DNA of 64,000 nucleotides. Source: Paenibacillus guangzhouensis (lineage in GTDB: Bacteria > Bacillota > Bacilli > Paenibacillales > Paenibacillaceae). Location: contig NZ_CP045293.1 in the NCBI RefSeq assembly GCF_009363075.1, positions 3,410,001 to 3,474,000 of the forward strand. Direction: 5' to 3'. Below are positions 46,683 to 55,890 of this stretch, piece by piece. The notes under the pieces were generated by a model. That model saw only the letters and a list, made by a program, of their open reading frames with translations, had not been told where the DNA came from and did no database searches. The stretch's first letter is position 1, and the number at the start of each line of letters is the position of its first letter. The position numbers and the translations under genes are program-made.

Positions 46683-46711
46683 ATTATGACAAAAAGTCGA
46701 CACACCGTCAA
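46683..46711 (-). promoter_or_regulatory. Sigma-A promoter of codBA
   Basis: Reverse-strand TTGACG, exactly 17 bases, CATAAT. It begins the leader that contains the PyrR site. Confidence 0.75.
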
Positions 46712-46748
46712 TGGTAATTATTTACGAATATGGTTTCGTAGTATTGCA

Positions 46749-47549
46749 TTAGAGACAATATTTCACGAGTGCCATATGCACGCCGTCTTCATTATTGCTG
46801 AGCGTAATATCATCGGCTGCCGCTTTGACTTCTACTGGCGAATTATCCATCGCAACCCCTACACCCGCGAATTGCAGCATCGTAATATCGTTATAGTAAT
46901 TCCCGATTGCGAGAATCGAACTGGATTCAATCTCACGACTTGCTGCGCAATGTTTGAGCGCATTTCCCTTCGAAGCTTTTGAATGCATAATATCAATGAA
47001 ATAATCTCCGCTGCGAATGATCGTAAGCTCGTGCGTCCAAGTACTCCACTCCGCTTCCAGCTCGTCCATTTGTTCCTTCGTACCGAACGCCGTCAACTTG
47101 ACCATCTGGTCTGTTAGCGAGCCATCTACAGGCAGCACCGAGGGGACGATATAGAATTTGCCGTACATAGCAAGCACTTCTTCCGTCAAAATATCTTCCC
47201 GCTCAACATACAGCTCATTCGCAGTGTTCAGATCAAAATGATAATTGTGCTCACGGCAATACGCCTTGAATGGGGCCAGCTCTGAATCAGCAATAACGTA
47301 CTGATGAATGATCTTGCGTGTATCGGATTCCATCGTCACGGCGCCATTATGTGTAATGACGGTCCCCACGAGTCCTAATTCCTCCAATAGCGGAATGGTA
47401 CTGCTCGGATTGCGTCCCGTACACAATACGATCTCGGCACCCTGCTTCGCGACCTCGAGTATGGATTCTCTCGTCTTCGCCGTCATCTCATGATGATCAT
47501 TAATCAGTGTTCCATCCACGTCCAGTGCAATCATTTGAAATCGGTTCAT
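46749..47549 (-). CDS. Cof-type HAD phosphatase
   Basis: 266-residue haloacid dehalogenase hydrolase of subfamily IIB. Motif I LDVDGTL holds the nucleophile Asp; motif II is LCTGRN; motif III Lys is in MHSKASKGNAL; motif IV GNYYNDITML contains an Asn-Asp pair where GDxxND is usual (GNYYND). Such enzymes dephosphorylate sugar phosphates, FMN or pyridoxal phosphate; the substrate is unknown. AGGAG lies nine bases before the chosen ATG. Its 3' end is near the codBA promoter on the same strand, with no clear terminator seen. Confidence 0.87.
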   Translation of the reverse strand: MNRFQMIALDVDGTLINDHHEMTAKTRESILEVAKQGAEIVLCTGRNPSSTIPLLEELGLVGTVITHNGAVTMESDTRKIIHQYVIADSELAPFKAYCREHNYHFDLNTANELYVEREDILTEEVLAMYGKFYIVPSVLPVDGSLTDQMVKLTAFGTKEQMDELEAEWSTWTHELTIIRSGDYFIDIMHSKASKGNALKHCAASREIESSSILAIGNYYNDITMLQFAGVGVAMDNSPVEVKAAADDITLSNNEDGVHMALVKYCL

Positions 47550-47603
47550 ATGCATTTGCTCCTATCTGTTCGGTCTTGAATCTACCTTTCTATATTTTCG
47601 GGG

Positions 47604-48347
47604 CTATTCCCGTTCTTGCTTGAGTCCTGCCAGCTCTTCGGCTGTCAGTTCACGATATTCGCCTTCCGCAAGCTCTGTATCGAGGGTTAACGTGCCCATG
47701 GAGATCCGCTGGAGATAGATAACCTTCTTCCCAACGGATTCGAACATGCGCTTAACTTGATGAAATTTGCCCTCTATGATCGTCAATTGGATTCTGGAGA
47801 TCACTTCCGCTCCTGTTCGATCATGATGAAGAATCGTTAATGCCGCCGGTTTCGTAACGTACCCGTCATCCAGTGTCACACCCGCTTGAAAAGCCGTAAT
47901 ATCGTATTCCCCTACATCGCCAACAACATTCGCAATATACGTCTTCGGAACATGTTTGCGAGGAGATAACAGCTCATGCGAGAGCTTCCCGTCATTGGTT
48001 AATAGCAGAAGGCCTACCGTATCTTTATCTAGTCTTCCTACAGGAAACGGCTCAAAGCCGCGCTCCTCGTCTCCCAGCAAATCAATGACCGTCTGGTCAT
48101 AGCGATCTTCCGTGGCAGAGATCACACCCGCAGGCTTGTTCAGCATGAGATAAATAAACTCTCGATAGTGAACGCGTTCGCCATCGAGCAGAATGATATC
48201 TTCTTCGGTCTGCACTTGCAGCCCTGTATCTTTGACCATACGGTCATTCACCGTAATTCGTCCCTGCTTGGCCCATTTCTTAATTTCACTGCGCGTACCC
48301 AGTCCCATATGACTTAGCACTTTATCCAATCGAATCGTCTTTTTCAT
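47604..48347 (-). CDS. RsuA/RluB-family rRNA pseudouridine synthase
   Basis: 247 residues. An S4 RNA-binding domain (RLDKVLSHMGLGTRSEIKKW, residues about 5-60) is followed by the catalytic domain with motif I FPVGRLDKDTVGLLLLTNDG (catalytic Asp) and KFHQVKRMFESVGKKV. It isomerises a specific uridine of ribosomal RNA, by RsuA analogy in 16S rRNA; the exact site is inferred. ATG chosen because the family usually begins right before the S4 domain. It starts four bases after the stop of methyltransferase copy 2, so two rRNA-modifying genes are co-transcribed. Confidence 0.88.
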   Translation of the reverse strand: MKKTIRLDKVLSHMGLGTRSEIKKWAKQGRITVNDRMVKDTGLQVQTEEDIILLDGERVHYREFIYLMLNKPAGVISATEDRYDQTVIDLLGDEERGFEPFPVGRLDKDTVGLLLLTNDGKLSHELLSPRKHVPKTYIANVVGDVGEYDITAFQAGVTLDDGYVTKPAALTILHHDRTGAEVISRIQLTIIEGKFHQVKRMFESVGKKVIYLQRISMGTLTLDTELAEGEYRELTAEELAGLKQERE

Positions 48348-48351
48348 CGCT

Positions 48352-49833
48352 CTAAGTCCACCTCCACCCTGCCGGGTATTCATTCTTTAACATGCCGTCG
48401 ATCCATTTGCCCCATCCAACGGAATACCCGTCAACACAGATGAGTATATATCCCTTTGGCGCAACCTGATCATGTGCTCGCTGCACTCGCTCTTCCGCGA
48501 TCGACAACGTCTCTCCACGCAAATAACGAACCGCTTCATCGGAGCTTGAATCCAGATTGATCCGTCTCACCGCCTCATGCGTATGCAGCGCGGTAGCCAG
48601 CGGATGCGACGGCTCGAATCGGTTTTTCTTCAACGTCCCGATGAAAAATCCCGGTCTGACGACCTTCAATCCAGTCAAACGATGCTGTTCAACAGGCGAT
48701 AAATAGACATGTTGTCCGTAACGTACAAGCTCGCCTTGCAATTGAACGTTCAAATGGTCTCGTAAGAATTGCTGCACGAGTTCCTGTTCATCGGCAGTTA
48801 GTTTTGTTTTTGGTTCAGGCGACTTGCTTCGCTTATCTTTCTTGGCAGGCGTATCCTTTATTTCACTTTGGGATAGTTCAGATCCATCATGCTGCAGCAC
48901 CGCTAGGAAATGACCTTCCCCCTCGATAAGGTGCGGCCATAGTCTTCCGGTACCGTTCACGGCTTGAATCGTCTCTTCGTCGAACGCTTTCCCCGATACA
49001 TCGGTCAATGGTCGAATCCATTCCCCTTGTCCGGACGCGAAGCCGCTGCTGGCCGTGATTGGCGCGACGCGGAAATCAGGGTGAAGCTCCAGAAACTCTG
49101 CGATCATCGCTTCATTTTCTTCAGGAGAGAAGGTGCATGTCGAGTAGACGATACGCCCGCCTGGCGCGAGGAGCGAAGCTGCTGTTCGCAGGATATCGCG
49201 CTGCATCAGCACACAAGCCTCAACGGAATGCTTCTCCCATTGCTTTGCCATATCCTCATCCTTGCGGAACATCCCTTCCCCTGAACAAGGCGCATCGATC
49301 AATATTTTATCAAAGGCATGTTCGAACGTACGTGCGATCTCCTCCGGCAGCGCATTCAGTACGACGGCATTCCGCACACCATACAGCTCCATGTTTTTGG
49401 CGAGAGCTTTCGTCCGATCCGCGTTGTTGTCATTCGTCACGAGCAGGCCTGTCCCGGCAAGCTTGGCCGCAATCTGCGTCGATTTGCCACCTGGCGCTGC
49501 ACATAGATCAAGCACGCGGTCATGCGCTTCAACCTCTAGCAATTCGACAGGTGCCATCGCGCTTGGCTCTTGAATATAATAGAGTCCTGCATGGTAGTAA
49601 GGGTGCTTGCCTGGACGTGCGTCTTCCTCCACATAGAATCCTTCCGTCGCCCATGGAATAGCCCGAAGCGCGAAGGGCGACAACTCCTTAAATTGACCAA
49701 CGGCTATTTTTAGTGTGTTCACACGAACCCCATAAAATCTTGGCGCATCGTAAGAGGCCATAAATGCCTCATATTCCTCGCCCAACAGTCGCTCCATCTT
49801 CGTCCTGAATGCGAGCGGCAACGTTATTCCCAT
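48352..49833 (-). CDS. RsmF/NOL1-NOP2-Sun-type rRNA cytosine-5 methyltransferase (copy 2)
   Basis: 493 residues, same architecture as the copy at 40791: GVRVNTLK start, HPYYHAGLYYIQEPSAM, SAM motif LDLCAAPGGKSTQIA, DAPCSGEGMFRKDED and STCTFSPEENE with the two catalytic cysteines, a basic linker (about 310-340), and a C-terminal RsmF-type domain ending SVGWGKWIDGMLKNEYPAGW. Ordinary base composition, unlike copy 1. It modifies cytosine in rRNA (RsmF acts on 16S C1407 in Escherichia coli); the target here is not known. It leads an operon with the RsuA-type gene. Confidence 0.88.
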   Translation of the reverse strand: MGITLPLAFRTKMERLLGEEYEAFMASYDAPRFYGVRVNTLKIAVGQFKELSPFALRAIPWATEGFYVEEDARPGKHPYYHAGLYYIQEPSAMAPVELLEVEAHDRVLDLCAAPGGKSTQIAAKLAGTGLLVTNDNNADRTKALAKNMELYGVRNAVVLNALPEEIARTFEHAFDKILIDAPCSGEGMFRKDEDMAKQWEKHSVEACVLMQRDILRTAASLLAPGGRIVYSTCTFSPEENEAMIAEFLELHPDFRVAPITASSGFASGQGEWIRPLTDVSGKAFDEETIQAVNGTGRLWPHLIEGEGHFLAVLQHDGSELSQSEIKDTPAKKDKRSKSPEPKTKLTADEQELVQQFLRDHLNVQLQGELVRYGQHVYLSPVEQHRLTGLKVVRPGFFIGTLKKNRFEPSHPLATALHTHEAVRRINLDSSSDEAVRYLRGETLSIAEERVQRAHDQVAPKGYILICVDGYSVGWGKWIDGMLKNEYPAGWRWT

Positions 49834-50139
49834 TCTGTATCATTCCTATCATGAAGTAATCTACCCTATTGACGGTTCAGAACATGTTAATATAAACTAA
49901 CTGTAAACTTCACCTAATTATTTACAATCATGTGACGTTTCACCGCGTTAAATTCCAAAAATTTCTACTCTACATGTCGATTTGCCTCTATTAGCATTCA
50001 CAGCTAAGAAAACTCACCGGAATACCTCTCATCAAGAGCACATACTTCAAGATTATACACCATTCTAGCGGATTTAACCTTCAAAACTGTATACCAACCA
50101 ATCGAAACCATGCTGTTCCATATCAAAATGAGGTGACTT
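49834..50139. promoter_or_regulatory. Control region of the app operon
   Basis: A promoter TTGACG-N16-TATAAA lies at 49869-49896 on the plus strand, leaving a leader of roughly 235 bases before appD. At 49950-49964 AAATTCCAAAAATTT resembles the CodY box AATTTTCWGAAAATT with four mismatches. The remainder of the leader has no clear riboswitch, terminator or reading frame. The methyltransferase operon starts in the opposite direction at the left edge. Confidence 0.5.
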
Positions 50140-51162
50140 ATGAGCGAACCCACTCCAACACCCTTGCTTGAGGTCGAGCATTTGCATGCTGGATTTCGTA
50201 TTCAAGGAAAGATGTATCATGCAGTTGATAACGTCTCTCTGAAACTTCACGCCGGCAAAATTATTTGCATTGTAGGCGAATCCGGCTGTGGGAAGAGCGT
50301 GCTTTCTCTATCCATCATGGATCTGCTGCCGAAAGGCATTGGTACCGTCACAGAAGGACGTGTCCAATTCAATGGACGTGATCTTACGAAGCTATCCATG
50401 GAAGAGATGAACAAGATTCGCGGCAAAGAGATCAGCATGATCTTCCAAGAACCGATGACCGCGCTTAATCCTGTTTTCACGATCGGGTCACAGCTGCAGG
50501 AGGTCCTTCTTAACCACACAACAATGAACAAAAAAGAGTCTCGCGCACGTGTTATCGAACTTCTTAAGCAAGTTGGTATCTCGCGGGCTGACCGCATTGT
50601 GGATGAATATCCGCATCAATTGTCCGGCGGGATGCGTCAACGCGTCATGATTGCGATGGCCATTGCCTGCAATCCCAAGCTCCTGATCGCAGACGAACCG
50701 ACGACAGCACTCGATGTCACCATTCAAGCTCAAATTCTTGAGCTTCTCAAAGATATTAAGCAGCACAGCGATATGTCCATCCTGTTCATCACGCACGATC
50801 TTGGCGTCGTCGCGGAGATGGCGGATGAAGTGATTGTCATGTACGGCGGACAGATTGTAGAGCAAGCCCCGGTTGCTGCAATCTTCCATGATCCGAAGCA
50901 TCCTTACTTGCGCCTACTTTTGCAATCGATTCCACGAATGGAGGAAACCAAACATCGCTTAGAATCCATCCAAGGGATCGTTCCATCGCTCCGGAATATG
51001 CCGCGTGTCGGCTGTCGCTTCGCCGACCGCTGCCCATCTGTCATGGACCACTGCCGCACGGTAACACCGGAACTGCTCCCGCACACGGACGGCCATACGG
51101 TTCGTTGCTTGCTGTACCATGATGCATCCGCACGACATTCGGCACAGGAGGTGAAATCATGA
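50140..51162 (+). CDS. appD: Oligopeptide ABC transporter ATP-binding protein (AppD/OppD)
   Basis: 340-residue cytosolic ATPase energising peptide import. Walker [11 protein letters not shown]-loop FQEPMTALNP, signature LSGGMRQR, Walker B LLIADEPTTALD and switch His in ITHDLGVV. The Cys-rich C-terminal signature of Opp/Dpp ATPases (CRFADRCPSVMDHC) is present. It begins an operon in the order D-F-A-B-C, the order of Bacillus subtilis app and not of opp (A-B-C-D-F). GAGGTG lies before the ATG. It overlaps appF by four bases. Confidence 0.92.
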   Translation: MSEPTPTPLLEVEHLHAGFRIQGKMYHAVDNVSLKLHAGKIICIVGESGCGKSVLSLSIMDLLPKGIGTVTEGRVQFNGRDLTKLSMEEMNKIRGKEISMIFQEPMTALNPVFTIGSQLQEVLLNHTTMNKKESRARVIELLKQVGISRADRIVDEYPHQLSGGMRQRVMIAMAIACNPKLLIADEPTTALDVTIQAQILELLKDIKQHSDMSILFITHDLGVVAEMADEVIVMYGGQIVEQAPVAAIFHDPKHPYLRLLLQSIPRMEETKHRLESIQGIVPSLRNMPRVGCRFADRCPSVMDHCRTVTPELLPHTDGHTVRCLLYHDASARHSAQEVKS

Positions 51163-52151
51163 GTCAATCGAAGCAATCAAGCGGGGCGCCCCTACTTGAA
51201 ATTACGAATTTGAAGAAGCATTATCCCATTCTTGGCGGCATTTTTCGCAGACAAATCGGCAGTGTAAAAGCTGTTGAGGACTTGAGCCTAACGCTTCAAT
51301 CGGGCGAGACCGTCGGCCTTGTCGGCGAATCCGGCTGCGGTAAATCGACGGCAGGACGCACCATTCTGCGGCTAACGGATCCAACCGCTGGATCGATTCG
51401 CTTCGAAGGTCAAGACGTCACCTCGATCCGCGGGGAGAAGCTTAGACAACTCCGCCAAAATATGCAGATGGTCTTCCAAGACCCCTTCGCTTCCCTCAAT
51501 CCGAAGATGATGGTTGGACATATCGTGAGTGAACCGATTCGGAACTATAACCGCACCCCAGAAAAGTCACTCACAGAGCAAACCATTCAGCTGCTTGAAC
51601 GTGTCGGGTTATCTGCTGAAGCCTATTACAAATACCCGCATGAATTCTCCGGAGGGCAAAGGCAGCGTATCGGCATTGCACGTTCACTCGCGCTCAAGCC
51701 CAAGCTCATCGTTGCCGATGAACCTGTCTCGGCCTTGGATGTATCCGTCCAATCCCAAGTCCTGAATTTGCTGCAGGATTTGCAGGATGAATTCCGATTA
51801 ACGTATTTATTTATTGCCCATGACCTTAGTGTCGTGAAGCATATCAGTAACCGCATCGGCGTGATGTATTTGGGCAGTCTTGTCGAGATTGCGGCTACAG
51901 ACAGCCTGTATCGTTCGCCTCTTCATCCTTATACCCAGGCTTTAATCTCTGCGATCCCTGTTCCAGATCCACTGAAGCGTAAGGAACGCATCGTATTGCA
52001 AGGCGATGTGCCTAGTCCGGCCAATCCGCCAACCGGCTGCGCATTCCATCCGCGCTGCGTGCATGCGACAACCATCTGCCGTGAAGTTCGCCCTCAGTTA
52101 CACCAGGCTGCACCTGGCCACCAGGTCGCCTGTCATTTATACACGACATAA
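51159..52151 (+). CDS. appF: Oligopeptide ABC transporter ATP-binding protein (AppF/OppF)
   Basis: 330-residue partner ATPase. Walker [11 protein letters not shown]-loop [10 protein letters not shown], signature [17 protein letters not shown], Walker [13 protein letters not shown], switch IAHDLSVV, and the C-terminal [14 protein letters not shown] motif of the family. It starts inside the last codons of appD (GGAGG just before). It forms the heterodimer that drives the AppB/AppC channel. Confidence 0.93.
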   Translation: MSQSKQSSGAPLLEITNLKKHYPILGGIFRRQIGSVKAVEDLSLTLQSGETVGLVGESGCGKSTAGRTILRLTDPTAGSIRFEGQDVTSIRGEKLRQLRQNMQMVFQDPFASLNPKMMVGHIVSEPIRNYNRTPEKSLTEQTIQLLERVGLSAEAYYKYPHEFSGGQRQRIGIARSLALKPKLIVADEPVSALDVSVQSQVLNLLQDLQDEFRLTYLFIAHDLSVVKHISNRIGVMYLGSLVEIAATDSLYRSPLHPYTQALISAIPVPDPLKRKERIVLQGDVPSPANPPTGCAFHPRCVHATTICREVRPQLHQAAPGHQVACHLYTT

Positions 52152-52182
52152 ACAATTATTTATTCGAAGGAGGCGTTATACG

Positions 52183-53973
52183 ATGAAGAAATTTCTAACA
52201 CTCATGCTCTGCACATTCCTCGTCATTTCGTTACTCGCTGCTTGCGGCAGCACGAAAGAAGCAACGACTGAAAAGAAGACAGAGAACACAACCGAGCAAG
52301 GGAAGGACGCAACAACGGAGAATAAGACAGAGACGAAGACGGAACCGACGACAGAGGCAACAAATGATCAACCCAAACCAGGCGGTAAAGTTACATACGG
52401 TTATGGCCAGCCTTTCAAAGGGCTTCTGGAGTCAGCCTTCTGGCAAGGGCAAGATGACGGCTTGATCATAAGCGTCCTAGATGACAGTTTATTTAAGACA
52501 GGTGATGACCTGAAAAATTATCCTAACATTGCGAGCTGGACAGAATCTCCAGATCACAAAACATTTAAGTTTACGATCAAGCAAGGCGTCAAGTGGCATA
52601 ATGGCGACGAATTAACCGTCGAGGACTGGAAATTCGCACTGGAAGTGATCGCACACAAAGATTATACAGGCCCGCGTTACTCGAACGTCGAGATGATCCA
52701 AGGGGTAAAAGAATACCATGAAGGCAAAGCAAAAGAGATTTCTGGGATCAAAGTCATTGATCCGTACAATATTGAAATTACAGTAAATAAAGCAGCTGTC
52801 AATACACTCGATAACCTATGGAGCTCGCCAATGAACAAGAAGTATTACGAAGGCGTTCCTGTAGCCAAGATGGATTCCAGTGACCAAGTTCGTAAGAAAC
52901 CGATCGGTCTTGGACCATTCAAAGTGAAAAAAATTCAACCGGGTGAATTCGTTGAACTCGAGCGTTTCGATGATTACTGGCAAGGTAAACCGTACCTCGA
53001 CACGATCATTTACAAGGTGATTGATGATAAACTCGCAACATCTTTACTGGAAAAAGGCGAAATCGACTATATGTCGCTGCCTAATTCGCAATACAAAGAA
53101 GCTGAGAAGCTTAAGAATATAACACTCACCAAAAATGATTCCCTATCCTACAGCTATATCGGCTTCAGCCTTGGACATTGGGATAAGAAACAAGAAAAAG
53201 TTGTCATGGATAAACCAAAATTCGCAGACAAACGTCTTCGTCAAGCGATGTACTATGCGATTGATGTACCTGGCATGATCGATGCTTTCTCCAATGGCTT
53301 AGGTACGCCTATCTACGCACCGATGCCAACCGTGAGCTGGGCGAAGATTCCGGACGATCAAATTACCAAATACGCATATAATCCAGACAAAGCGAAGCAA
53401 TTGCTCGATGAAGCTGGATACAAAGATGTGGATGGCGACGGCTTCCGCGAAGATCCAAAGGGTAAGAAATTTACTATTAATTTCGACGCCATGCAAGGTT
53501 CCGAGATTGCGGAACCACGTGCACAATACATTCTTCAAATGTGGAAAGATGTAGGTCTGAATGCGAAGCTGAACGGTGGCGCTCTCAAAGAATTCAACCT
53601 GTTCTATGACTCGATCCAAAATGACGATCCATCCGTTGAGACCTTTATGGGTGCATGGGGACTTGCAAGTGACCCGGATCCATCGGGACTATGGACGGAA
53701 AAAGATGCATGGAACTTCCCTCGTTGGGTGAACGCGGAATCGGATAAGCTGATCGCAGAAGGTATTGGCGAGAAAGCATTCGATCCAGAGCAACGGAAAC
53801 AAATCTATTATCAGTGGCAAAAAATTGTAAATGAAGAAGTACCAATGATCTTCCTATCTGCGCCGCAAGACGTTGCTGCAATAAACAATCGTCTGAAGGG
53901 CGTTCATCTGAACTCTTTCACAAGCAGCAACTTATTGGATGCACACTTATGGTGGGTGACAGACGGAAAATAG
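52183..53973 (+). CDS. appA: Oligopeptide-binding lipoprotein (AppA-like)
   Basis: Extracellular substrate-binding lipoprotein of 596 residues, family 5 (SBP_bac_5). Signal peptide with lipobox LLAACGS; a Thr/Glu/Lys-rich linker of about 45 residues; then the peptide-binding fold with typical text such as FTIKQGVKWHNGDELTVEDW, KPIGLGPFKVKKI, RLRQAMYYAID and YNPDKAKQLLDEAGY. It captures peptides for the surrounding ABC transporter. A frame extends upstream into appF, but the ATG with AAGGAGG and a signal peptide is the true start. Confidence 0.93.
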   Translation: MKKFLTLMLCTFLVISLLAACGSTKEATTEKKTENTTEQGKDATTENKTETKTEPTTEATNDQPKPGGKVTYGYGQPFKGLLESAFWQGQDDGLIISVLDDSLFKTGDDLKNYPNIASWTESPDHKTFKFTIKQGVKWHNGDELTVEDWKFALEVIAHKDYTGPRYSNVEMIQGVKEYHEGKAKEISGIKVIDPYNIEITVNKAAVNTLDNLWSSPMNKKYYEGVPVAKMDSSDQVRKKPIGLGPFKVKKIQPGEFVELERFDDYWQGKPYLDTIIYKVIDDKLATSLLEKGEIDYMSLPNSQYKEAEKLKNITLTKNDSLSYSYIGFSLGHWDKKQEKVVMDKPKFADKRLRQAMYYAIDVPGMIDAFSNGLGTPIYAPMPTVSWAKIPDDQITKYAYNPDKAKQLLDEAGYKDVDGDGFREDPKGKKFTINFDAMQGSEIAEPRAQYILQMWKDVGLNAKLNGGALKEFNLFYDSIQNDDPSVETFMGAWGLASDPDPSGLWTEKDAWNFPRWVNAESDKLIAEGIGEKAFDPEQRKQIYYQWQKIVNEEVPMIFLSAPQDVAAINNRLKGVHLNSFTSSNLLDAHLWWVTDGK

Positions 53974-53985
53974 GAGTGAACGACC

Positions 53986-54948
53986 ATGCTAACTTACTCA
54001 ATCCGCAGGATCTTAGGTATGATCCCGCTCCTGATCATCATCTCAATCATTGTGTTTGGTCTTGCTAAAATGATGCCGGGCGACGCGCTCACAGGACAGA
54101 TTGACCCTACGAATGCGACGCCTGAGTATCTCGCAGAAATGCGTGAGAAGTTAGGATTCAACGACCCAATTCCCGTGCAATATTGGAATTGGGTCCAAGG
54201 ACTAGCCAAAGGTGACTTTGGCCAGTCCTTCATCCATAAGCTTCCAGTCTCCGAGATGATCGCGCAGCGGTTGCCGAATACGCTATTGCTAGCTGTCGTA
54301 TCCTTGGTCGTCACATACACCTGTTCATTTATGATGGGCATCTATGCTGGCCGATATCCGAATACAATCGGAGATCGTTCTATTATCTCAGCGAACTATG
54401 TCGCGTATGCCATCCCTTCGTTCGTCGCTTCGATCATTGCAATTTATGTCTTTGCAATTAAGCTGGGATGGGTGCCGATCAGCGGTTCCGTTAGTGTTGG
54501 GGTAGATAGCAGCTTGATGTACGTACTCAGCAAGTTAAAGCACACCATCTTACCCGCACTGGTGTTAGGCCTCTTCAACACCGCAGCATATACGCAATTC
54601 CTGCGCAATGATATTATCGATAGCACGCGGAAAGATTATGTCCGAACGGCAATGGCCAAAGGAACGAGTACTTCCGCAATTTATAATCGACACATATTAA
54701 GAAATTCCCTCATTCCGATCGTAACCTTCTTCGGATTCGATATTGCAGGGTTGCTGAGTGGCGCAGTCGTTGTCGAGACGATCTTCGTCTATCCTGGGAT
54801 GGGCAGTTTGTTCGTAAGCTCCATATCGAACCGTGATTATTCCGTCGTTATGGCCGTAACGCTCCTGCTTGCCCTCATGACCTTGCTAGGAAATCTAATC
54901 GCTGACCTCTTGTACGGTGTCGTTGACCCGCGCATCAGGTTAAGTTAG
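53986..54948 (+). CDS. appB: Oligopeptide ABC transporter permease (AppB)
   Basis: 320-residue membrane permease of the DppB/OppB type with about six helices. It has the conserved N-terminal region SIRRILGMIPLLIIISIIVFGL and MPGDAL, and a cytoplasmic EAA loop around DYVRTAMAKGTSTSAIYNRHILRN that contacts the ATPases. Twelve bases separate it from appA, with GGAGTGA as ribosome site. The end DLLYGVVDPRIRLS is typical of the family. Confidence 0.93.
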   Translation: MLTYSIRRILGMIPLLIIISIIVFGLAKMMPGDALTGQIDPTNATPEYLAEMREKLGFNDPIPVQYWNWVQGLAKGDFGQSFIHKLPVSEMIAQRLPNTLLLAVVSLVVTYTCSFMMGIYAGRYPNTIGDRSIISANYVAYAIPSFVASIIAIYVFAIKLGWVPISGSVSVGVDSSLMYVLSKLKHTILPALVLGLFNTAAYTQFLRNDIIDSTRKDYVRTAMAKGTSTSAIYNRHILRNSLIPIVTFFGFDIAGLLSGAVVVETIFVYPGMGSLFVSSISNRDYSVVMAVTLLLALMTLLGNLIADLLYGVVDPRIRLS

Positions 54949-54958
54949 GAGGCGTCTA

Positions 54959-55834
54959 ATGCTACCCGTACAACAACAGCGAAGCACTTCACCGTGGCGG
55001 CTCGCATTCGCCGAATTCCGCAGGAACAGGCTTGCCATTGCTTGTCTGATCTTCTTGTCGATCGTAACGGTTCTCTGTATTATAGCGCCGTGGTTAACGG
55101 CGTGGGATCCTGTCAAAATCAACATTCGGTTCATTAACAAGGCACCGTCAACTGAACATTGGCTGGGGACGGATAAAGGCGGCCGCGACATTGTCGCACG
55201 TCTGCTCTATGGCGGCCGAATTACCTTATGGATCTGCTTCTCGATTAGTATCATCGTAACGTTCCTAGGGACGCTTGTCGGCTCGATTGCTGGTTATTTC
55301 GGAGGTCGTGTAGACAGCCTGCTCATGCGCTTCACAGACCTCGTTCTTACATTCCCTTTCCTCGTATTCGTTATTGTATTAAAAGCGATCTTCCCAGACA
55401 CGGGAATATCCGTCTTCATTCTCGTCGTCAGTTTCCTTGCTTGGGGAGGCGCAGCAAGACTTGTGCGAAGCAAAATTCTTGCCGAGAAAGAGAATGAGTA
55501 TGTCTTAGCTGCCATATCGATTGGCTGCAAGCCTTCTACCGTCATCATTAAACATTTGTTGCCGAACGTCATTACGACCATTATCGTCCAAGCCATCTTA
55601 ATCCTGGCCGGTATGATTACAGTTGAGACAGGACTTAGCTACCTAGGATTTGGCGTTCCTGCGAATATTCCTAGCTGGGGCAATATGATGTCAGACGCCA
55701 TTTCACCAGACGTCATCAAAAACCAATGGTGGGTCTGGCTTCCTTCCGGCATTCTCATCACGGCTACGATTCTCGCCATTAATTTCCTCGGCGAAGGCTT
55801 GAAAGACGCATTCAATACGAAGAAGCCCTCCTAA
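54959..55834 (+). CDS. appC: Oligopeptide ABC transporter permease (AppC)
   Basis: 291-residue DppC/OppC-type permease, last gene of the operon. Features: N-terminal RLAFAEFRRNRLAIACLIFL, HWLGTDKGGRDIVARLLYGGRI, the EAA loop EYVLAAISIGCKPSTVIIKHLLPN, and the C-terminal LLGEGLKDAF-type motif (NFLGEGLKDAFNTKKPS). AGGAGG precedes the ATG and a strong terminator follows. It pairs with AppB to form the channel. Confidence 0.93.
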   Translation: MLPVQQQRSTSPWRLAFAEFRRNRLAIACLIFLSIVTVLCIIAPWLTAWDPVKINIRFINKAPSTEHWLGTDKGGRDIVARLLYGGRITLWICFSISIIVTFLGTLVGSIAGYFGGRVDSLLMRFTDLVLTFPFLVFVIVLKAIFPDTGISVFILVVSFLAWGGAARLVRSKILAEKENEYVLAAISIGCKPSTVIIKHLLPNVITTIIVQAILILAGMITVETGLSYLGFGVPANIPSWGNMMSDAISPDVIKNQWWVWLPSGILITATILAINFLGEGLKDAFNTKKPS

Positions 55835-55839
55835 ACACG

Positions 55840-55883
55840 AAAGCACTAGCTGGAAGATTCCCTTCCTCGCTAGTGCTTTTTCT
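55840..55883 (+). terminator. Terminator of the app operon
   Basis: AAGCACTAGC pairs perfectly with GCTAGTGCTT, followed by TTTCTTG; begins seven bases after the appC stop. Confidence 0.85.
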
Positions 55884-55890
55884 TGTTCAA

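Noticed and set aside
52006-52182. Upstream extension of the AppA-like protein
   Set aside because: It overlaps appF in another frame; the signal peptide and ribosome site lie at the later ATG.
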